NCBI GenBank assembly: GCA_025093555.1
Contig: JAIWNF010000011.1
Location: 744,001 to 808,000 of the forward strand
Length of the DNA: 64,000 nt
Source of the DNA: Circinella umbellata
Lineage: Eukaryota > Mucoromycota > Mucoromycetes > Mucorales > Lichtheimiaceae
Reading direction: 5' to 3'
Position numbers and translations under genes: made by a program. Numbering within the stretch: the stretch's first letter is position 1; every line of letters starts with the position of its first letter. This document shows, piece after piece, positions 56,595 through 64,000 of the stretch. Under the pieces are notes generated by a model. That model worked only from the letters and a program-made list of their open reading frames with translations. It ran no database searches and was not told where the DNA came from.

Positions 56595-59066
56595 ATGCCG
56601 TCAAAAGCACTTGCATCGGCAGAAGATAAAAATAAGGTTCGACGGGCATTGCCCAACTCGGTAAGTCTTTCTTCATTTACTCAACTCATAATCTATCAAA
56701 CCAACTGACCTATTCTTTATGTGGGGAATTACAAAAATAGAAAATCTATGCAGCTACTGTTGCGCGCCTTTACGTTGCTTATCCTAATCCGCATAAATGG
56801 GCTTACTCGAACATTTGGGGTGCCATTGTTTTTCTTAAAGATAAGAAAACAAAGTCACTCTATTTTAAAATAGTTGATTTATTGGTATGTGTATTTTGTA
56901 TGCAAGGGTGTGGATGAAGTAAGGTTTATAAAAAGCTTACTGTTATTTTCATTTGTTTTGTTCTGAACAGCATCCTCGGGACATCTTGTGGGAACAAGAA
57001 TTATATGACGATTTTGAATTAGATATGCAAACACCGTTCTTTTTTACGTTTCCAGGCGACGTAAGTATAAAATTATATATTCTGGAACGAAAAAAAAAAT
57101 CATGTGTGGGAGAAGACGGAAGAGCAGTAATAATACCCAAATATGTCATTATGTCTCGTTTTTCTTATTCAATTCTCCCAATCAATATTTTTTATTTATA
57201 TGATTTAGGAATATATGTTTGGGTTATCGTTCTCAGATACCAATGATGCAAACGTTTTTTATACCAAAGTTGCCAGTCGTGAATCAGTTGCACCTGCCAA
57301 AAAAAAGAAATCTTCCAGTAATAAAAAGAAAGGTATACCACACGGTGGAAAAGAGATTGAGAAAGTATTATTGTGGGTTGTAAAAACAAAAGGAAGTAAT
57401 GAATGATTTATTAAACACTTTTTATAATTAGACACAGGCAAGAAATCTAAAGTGGATAAAACAAAAATTGGTTTACCATCAGAGTTCAGACATCTTGGAC
57501 ACATTGGTTATACACCAGAAAAAGGATTCAGTGTACAAAATACGGATCCGGAGTGGGATGGGTTATTCGATCAATTACAGTCATTGGGTATTTCGGCAGA
57601 AGAAATTAGTGAGAACCAGGATTTTATCAAGAGCTTTGTCAAAGAGCGGGGTGCTGCTCCACAACCACCTTCTAGACCAACACCTAATGCTGCCAAGACT
57701 TCATCAAGGGCCCCTCCTCCACCCCCACCTCCTACACGTCGTGCAGCGCCTCCTCCACCGGCTGTTGGCGGTAATTAAAACATGACAATAACGTCTATTT
57801 TTTAGTACTTGTATTAAATGCGCTAACTTGGTTTTTGTTTTTACTTTATTCATACGATGTATAGGACGACGACCTCCTCCACCTCCACCTCCATCTCGAC
57901 GAAATGCACCACCTCCACCACCACCACCTACGCGTCATTCAGTTGCTCCACCACCACCTCCACCCCCAAGACCAGGTTCACGAGCAAATATTCCTGCACC
58001 TCCACCACCAAGACCAACTCCACCACGTCCTGCATCGAATTTACCACCCGTTCCTTCGCGAGAACAGCCACGCATTACGCCACCTAGACCTGTCTCTCAA
58101 CTTCCACCTCCACCATCACCCATCAACACAAGTACACCATCATCTATAAAGCCTCCTACTATTAAGCCGCCAGGCATTAGTTCACCGGATGCAGTGACAT
58201 CGCCATTGAAGTCGAACAACCCATATCGTATGTCGCTTTCTACAGAACAAAATACGGCTGTACCACCCACACCACCACAACCAGTAGGTGCTCCTCCTCC
58301 TCCGCCACCACCACCTCCACCACAGCAACAACAACCTCCTGTTTTTCAATCTATGCCCGAGGAACCAGCATCCCCTATTGTTCATGAAGATAATACTCGA
58401 AACAACGATAATAGTCGTATACAACAACAGCAACAATTACAGCAACTTTATGATGATGACGATGATGATAGTGACGACGAATTTGTTGATGCTCAATCAG
58501 CTCCACCTCCTCCACCTTTACCACCCATGCCTACAACGAAACGGTCAATTCCTCCAGCGCCTCCACCAGTACCAAGTAGAGAACGTCGTGGTCCACCACC
58601 ACCACCACCTAATACACGACCACCGCCAAAACCATCTTCAGTTCCGCCACCACCACCACCGCCACCATCATCTGGTCCTCCTCCTCCCCCTCCACCACCA
58701 CCTCCTCCTCCTCCATCAAGCGGCTTACCTATGGCCCCGCCACCTCCACCCGCTGCACCAGCCTCATCATCATCACCATCTCCAATGCCAGTATCTGGTG
58801 GCGGACATGCAGATCTTATGGCCGCAATTAGAGGGACAGGTGGTCTCGCGCAGTTGAAGAATTCTGGAAAAATAAAAGCTTCGCCCCGTATGGATAATGC
58901 TGCTGCTGTCGGTGCTGGCGCTGCTGTAGGAGCTGGAGCTGCAGCAGCTAGTAGTGGCGGTGGCGGTGATTTAGCTAGCTCGCTTGTAGCTGCTCTTAAT
59001 GCTCGTAAATCTGCAATGGATAGTGATTCAGAATCAGATAGTGATGGTTCATCGTGGGATGACTAA
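56595..59066 (+). CDS. LAS17: WASP homologue (actin nucleation promoting factor)
   Basis: Six exons, 56595-56660, 56741-56884, 56971-57060, 57209-57332, 57432-57770 and 57865-59066, give 654 residues. A WH1/EVH1 domain spans about residues 15-125 (IYAATVARLYVAYP, WAYSNIWGAIVFLKD, YFKIVDL, EQELYDDFEL, FFTFPGD). A basic stretch (KKKKSSSNKKK) precedes a CRIB/GBD motif at 154-167 (IGLPSEFRHLGHIG). A very long proline-rich region (about 205-560) with poly-P runs should bind profilin and SH3 domains. The C-terminus has a WH2 motif (HADLMAAIRGTGGLAQLKN, about 569-587) and an acidic end finishing in WDD. The order matches an Arp2/3 activator for endocytic actin patches. The CRIB motif makes it more like animal WASP than S. 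cerevisiae Las17, which lacks a canonical one. Confidence 0.95.
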
Positions 59067-60634
59067 ATAAAGATATATACAATGAATAAACAATCTAAAT
59101 AATAATAATAGTATAGTACCATATTTATCTCAATTCTTTTATCGTATCCTATTTTATTGGTATTGATAGTAGACAGGAGACTATTATAATAAAGTAACTA
59201 CTCATTGTATCCGAAATTGGAATTTTCTATTTTTGAACCGTAATATGTTTTGATGCACTGAAAAGAAAGGGAAGAATGATACGTAGAAACAATAATTGAC
59301 GTGTAAAAAAAAAATATTAATATGATCCGTATGTAAGCCTGTAAAAAATGTGTAAAACATTTATTACGTATATAAGTATAAGCATACACGAAAAATAATA
59401 TTATTAGGACATATAAGTACTTTACTCTAATTATCAATTGTACATCGGATAAAAAAAGTCCTATGTATCTGTCTATCCCGGTCAACTATTAAGTAAATTA
59501 AGTGAAAACGTAACTAACATCATATTTAATTGCATTTAGTTACATATCGAGATATTAGTACGCAGTAGTTAGTGTAAAACTCTTGTTACGTATGGCGTCC
59601 GCAAATATTTACTTCATCTTATATTGTACGTAGTAGATTAAAAAATAAAATAAAACATAAAAGCAGCTTCATGAGTGGTTTCCCGCATTAAGCGACCATA
59701 AGCATAAAAAAATAAGAAATAAAAAGTGGTTAGTGGGGGGGTAGAGCGCGTTTTCGATTTAGCGTAAGCTTTTTTTTTCGCACAATGGCAAAAAAGAAAA
59801 AAAAAACCAGGGGGGGTTATTTTTTAAGATGTCAAATGTTGTTATTTGACAAGTTGTGAGAGCTCATCTCTCGTTCTTATTTCCTAATATTTCTTTATGT
59901 TTTACCGTTCTATAAAAGAAGTCTCCTTTGGCAAATGAGAAACCATCGACTATGTTACATACATAAAACAGCATACAATACTCAAACGGCTCGTTGTTCA
60001 AACTTTTATGTATGTGATATGAATAAGATTTTATCTTGAATTTTTTTATATCTTTGGAATGTGATAGCCTTATCACCAAAAATATATTTAGTTTATTCAG
60101 GGGTAAATTACTCTTCTAAAACCTCAATAATAATATGTAATAAATAATAATAGTAATATGAGGTAAAGTAATACAGCACTGTTATGTAACTGAATCCAAC
60201 GCAATAAAGAAAAAGTACGATAAAAAAATTGATTTCATCAATAGCCAAGGTGTTAGCAAATATCACCATACCTACTACATCTTTGAAACTTTTTACGTGT
60301 AGCTATGTTTGTATATTAACTGCCTGTTGCTGATAAACGCCCCTAAAATACAATTTTTTAGTATCTACATACACTCACTGTGGTAACTGAATATTATATG
60401 TATGGTAAAGTTCAAATCTATAATGAAGAATATCCGTTCCAAATTCTAGACGAAAATGAATAGTATTGCATATATATGTGTACGATATAAAAGTTATCAT
60501 AAAAAAACAGTCAGACTCAAAGTAGTTTTTCAACGATATCCAACCCAACGATTAAAAAAAACAGTAGAATAAATGCTTTTAACAAAAAACAAGTGTGTAA
60601 CTTTATATAATATAATATGATGGTAGTAGTTTCA
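59067..60634. other. Intergenic region between convergent WASP and TIP41
   Basis: Holds the two 3' UTRs. AT-rich; no gene seen. A G-run (59732-59740) and purine tract (59790-59815) are present. Confidence 0.5.
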
Positions 60635-61749
60635 TTATAAGACAAATCTTTCCCTTGTAAATGTTTTAGGCGGAGGAAGTTTTGAACCGACCCAATTTGG
60701 GTCTCCAAGGAGTGATACGTCGCTTTTTGCTGCTGGTAAGTTCTACATTGAATTATCATATTATTATATTAGTCTTTAATCTTCGCCACCTTGATCAAGT
60801 CACCGCTATTCATTAACCAGATAATACAATATATTAAATATATACTTTACATTAAAAACCTTTTGAAACCGATCTTCTCTTGATGTGTATTCACGTACAA
60901 CATAAGGTGATCCAAATTCATGATATATACGAGTGTCATTTATGCGAAATAGTACATTATCCACGCGTAAAAACATACGATGTAAAATTAAGAAACAAGA
61001 GGGCATTACTCTCTATATATTTTTATATAGTTCCACGCATTATTTTTTTTAGTATACATAGTTATCATGATACTCATACTCTCCACCATCACTGTCTTTC
61101 TTTTTGTGTTCTATTTATTACCAGTCGAATAGATATCAATGTAGTTCCATTATCTGCAAGTTCATCCTCATAAAGAATTGTTTCATCATAAAATAAAATA
61201 GGTTCCTGCTGTTGTAATCGAGCCACATCCACGCCTGGTTCTTCTGCTTCTTCAAATCCCTCTCCTGTCCCTTTATATGTTGTTGAATAAGTCCAATCAT
61301 AAGGTTTGACCACATCTTTTACATCAGAACGCGTGCTATTCCTAGCCCACTCGGCTGCATAAGCAACTTTAATATTATTATCATTATGCTCGACTTGCGC
61401 CAGCGCATCGCGAGCATTAAAGGATAAGATTGTTTGATCGCCCTTTGAAAGAGTTACTATATTATTGCCAAAGACCATTTCTGGAGGTGGTATTCCGAGA
61501 TCTTTTTGAAGGCTACATAAAATAAAATAGATTAGGGGTTATCATTATTTGGAGATCATAGAAGAAAAAAAAAAAGAGATGAAAGAAGCAAGAAAAAATA
61601 AATAAACCGGAAAAAAAGATGGTTTATTACTTGTCCATTTCGGTAGAGTTACAAATGGGTGATTTTTTACTAATGATGGTCCAGCCATTATATTCGATAC
61701 CTTGTGTCAAACCTGTACGGACAGTACCTTCCTTTATTAGTTTATGCAT
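60635..61749 (-). CDS. TIP41: TIP41/TIPRL-like regulator of PP2A and TOR signalling
   Basis: Four exons, 61631-61749, 61122-61512, 60851-61012 and 60635-60742, give 259 residues. Conserved TIP41 blocks: GWTIISKKSPI, LGIPPPEMVFGNN (about 45-57), FNARDAL, IKVAYAAEW, VVKPYDWTYSTTYKG, EPILFYDETILYEDELADNG, IRLRVMPSCFLILHRMFLRV with the splice falling between L and R, INDTRIYHEFG and VVREYTSRED. The last exon gives LLGDPNWVGSKLPPPKTF. In yeast, Tip41 interacts with Tap42 and modulates PP2A-type phosphatases downstream of TORC1. The final intron donor was placed at GTAAAG (60850); an alternative donor 9 bases upstream would remove three residues. The short N-terminus resembles animal TIPRL. Confidence 0.93.
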
Positions 61750-64000
61750 GGGTAGAAAAAAAAGAGGTTGTGTAAAAAGAGAAGAGTTTCGTGTTCCGTG
61801 CGGTAAAATTAATTCTATGAATGTAAAAAAAAAAAATTATACGCTTTTTTTTTCTGAACACAACCTGTTAAATAGATCAAGGTGTGCTCCAATGAAAATA
61901 AAAATAAGATGGATCGCAAGCTAATGAGACAAGGAACGTGGATAAATACAAAAACCAAGTGGTTTATTATACAACACCAAAAAAAAAACGACGCTTCGGG
62001 CTGAAACACCTTTATTTTATTATGGAATTATTTTTATGTGCGGTCTTCTTTTTCTCAAGAATATTTGGGTTGAAATTTTTGATCCATTCATACTTTAATC
62101 CTGTTCTTAACTACCACTATTCAAGCTTAAACAGAAATATTAGTTTATCACTACGTATCATGTTGCTATTAACGACGACAATATATGATTCAATTTTCTT
62201 TTTGTTTTCATGTTATAGAACAACAACTAAAATTCAATTGTAATTCATTTATCTATAACGTCAATGAAGAAAGACGAATAGGGACATTATTAAAGTCGGT
62301 TCAATACTGAACTATTCACAATTATCGTTAATAATTAGAGAATTGCTACGTACACCCCACTCTATTTATAACTTTGAATTTGTTACACTGTACTACTAAC
62401 AAAAGTACACGTAAATATAGTGATGACTCTGTTCCTCAGTTTACGTAGAAAACAGATATATATTTATCACAAAAAAAGCAAATATAGATACAATTAAAGA
62501 CACTATGTTTATATAAATGCTGAACAAAAAGACAAAACTTCGCTATATAGGTTTTAAGTGTTGGGCCATAAAGCCAAAATATAACCATAATTCTATATTA
62601 TATCTATGAATATTGATAAATGTGTACCTGAGCGTTACAAGTAACCCAACAATAGGTACGTACCAGCTTGACTGAAGAGGGATTGTAGTATTCAATTATG
62701 AAAAGGTTTGTCGAGAATTGCAAAAACCCCATTAAATCGTGATGCCTTATCATTGAACGAAGACAACTGGATGACTTAATTTTTTCATATTTTATATCTA
62801 AATCTAAAAACAAATTAAATTTATACAGCAGTAACTAATAATGTTGAAGTAATAGTATGAGCAAACATGTGCTAGGTATGTTGACTTTTGTCCTGTTAAT
62901 AGTGGGAAAACATTTATATTGAGACATGCGTGGGGTCTACTTAAAAGATAAAAGAGAAGTGGGAACCCCAGCCCCCCGAGGAGAGAATAATCAAGTGGAA
63001 GAAGTTCAGTATGTACGTACGTATATTATTGCCATATCTGTGCTATTGTACTATACATTTTCATAGTTCTTGTTGTGAGCCATATATTATAACGTTATAA
63101 TAATAATAATAATAATAATATGTAGTACGTAAGAGATATACGTAGAGCATTACAAATATAAAGCAGATTACTTTTTTATTCAACATGATGTAACATATTT
63201 ATCTTCACTAGTAGAAAGAAAATGTCATATACAGTATGTATGCCAACTCAATAATGTTTTTTTATATATTTTCATTAGCTTCCGCCAAATCGGAAACTGT
63301 CAACATTGGCTTTATATAAACATTTTACAATGACTTTATTACATACATACGTCATAGGAGCTGGAGTCTTAAAAGGTGACAATTATAAAATACATATCAA
63401 AGAAATTGTGTATCAACTGAGCGAAGTTGTTGTACGATAGAAAACGAATCGGATGAATAATATATATTTTTTTTATTCTGGCTACATGTATAAACAAAGC
63501 AGACTGTAAATACTAGCTTGGTTCTGTTATCTTGAACGAGAAGTGATAGATAACAGAAAACTATTTATTGAAAAAAAAGCATAACTGTACTGAATTTTTA
63601 AATATGTACATAGAGCTCTAGATAGTATAATTGTACGTACTAATGTATATAATGAACGACTTATATGTTGTTATAAATACATTTTGTATGTATATATAGT
63701 AGTAGATGAGCTAATCTTTAGTACTATTTTATACACTGGAGAACCCCATGTCGTGTAGTGTAATATATAAAAAGATAATAAGAGATATATATATTCTCTT
63801 TTTCGTATTCGTAGGTGTAACTAGTGTCAAGATAATTTTGAGAGAAAAAAGAAAGGATAACATTGGAAATTCACTGACGGCAAAAATCCATTACTATAGC
63901 AAATCTATAGCGGGACCCTAGATTTGCCTGCAACGTAATTCTCCCTGTGCTTAGTCCTTTTCACTCAGACTAGAATATTAGGGGAAGAACGCGTGTCTGC
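61750..64000. other. Upstream of TIP41 to window end, no gene recognised
   Basis: Includes the TIP41 promoter. Minor features are a (TAA)n run at 63098-63120 and several TACGTA motifs (63014-63024, 63125-63150). No supportable coding or RNA gene in either strand; a gene could begin beyond the window. Confidence 0.45.

Noticed and set aside
60851..61122. A possible microexon in TIP41
   Set aside because: Re-reading the acceptor as atatatag followed by aga gta atg gives a clean phase-0 junction with the expected Arg, so no extra exon is needed.
1..64000. CRISPR arrays, rRNA genes or prokaryotic operons
   Set aside because: No regularly spaced identical repeats with unique spacers, no rRNA sequence, and genes are clearly intron-containing eukaryotic genes.

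Overview
The window looks like nuclear DNA of an early-diverging filamentous fungus, most likely Mucoromycota (Mucorales or a relative). The evidence is very AT-rich intergenic DNA, short introns of about 65-150 nt with GTAAGT-like donors and gctaat-like branch points, poly-Q/N tracts in proteins, and a full set of fungal housekeeping genes mixed with DIRS, MULE, PIF/Harbinger-like and CACTA-like transposons. Species cannot be named from the sequence alone. All gene models were built by hand from splice signals and reading-frame continuity.

Host genes, left to right: an SSH4-like SPRY/PPxY membrane adaptor (687-2143, +); tRNA-Arg(ACG) (4127-4199) with a probable solo LTR 11 bp upstream; an MFS sugar-transporter-like protein (5604-7829, -) whose reading frame appears to need a 1-nt microexon; a C-terminal Rieske-domain protein (9011-10675, -) with a GC-AG intron; a short plant/bacterial-type 2-isopropylmalate synthase without the regulatory domain (15374-16699, -); a PH-domain Caf120/Skg3-like protein (18919-22187, +); OST2/DAD1 (22402-22947, +); TFIIF beta (23090-24464, +); an F-box/LRR-like protein (24994-27089, +); WASP/Las17 (56595-59066, +); and TIP41 (60635-61749, -). 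These genes cover membrane-protein ubiquitination, N-glycosylation, transcription initiation, leucine biosynthesis, actin nucleation and TOR/PP2A signalling. They are not an operon or a pathway cluster.

The region from about 29.5 to 55 kb is a transposon-rich island. It holds two degraded hypothetical genes, a deleted transposon with long terminal inverted repeats (30385-32482), and a three-level nested insertion. A degraded DIRS-like tyrosine-recombinase retrotransposon (34506-48793) was interrupted by a PIF/Harbinger-like DNA transposon whose transposase ends in a chromodomain (35086-45002, 3-bp target duplication GCC). That element was then interrupted by a 7.6-kb CACTG-ended EnSpm/CACTA element (35901-43474, 3-bp target duplication TGT) with intact-looking transposase and accessory genes. 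Both interrupted proteins become continuous across the empty sites, so the insertion order is unambiguous. A MITE-like repeat and a frameshifted MULE lie to the right.

The items most worth following up are the chromodomain-bearing Harbinger-like family (two copies here), the nested insertion as a relative-age series, and the 1-nt microexon.
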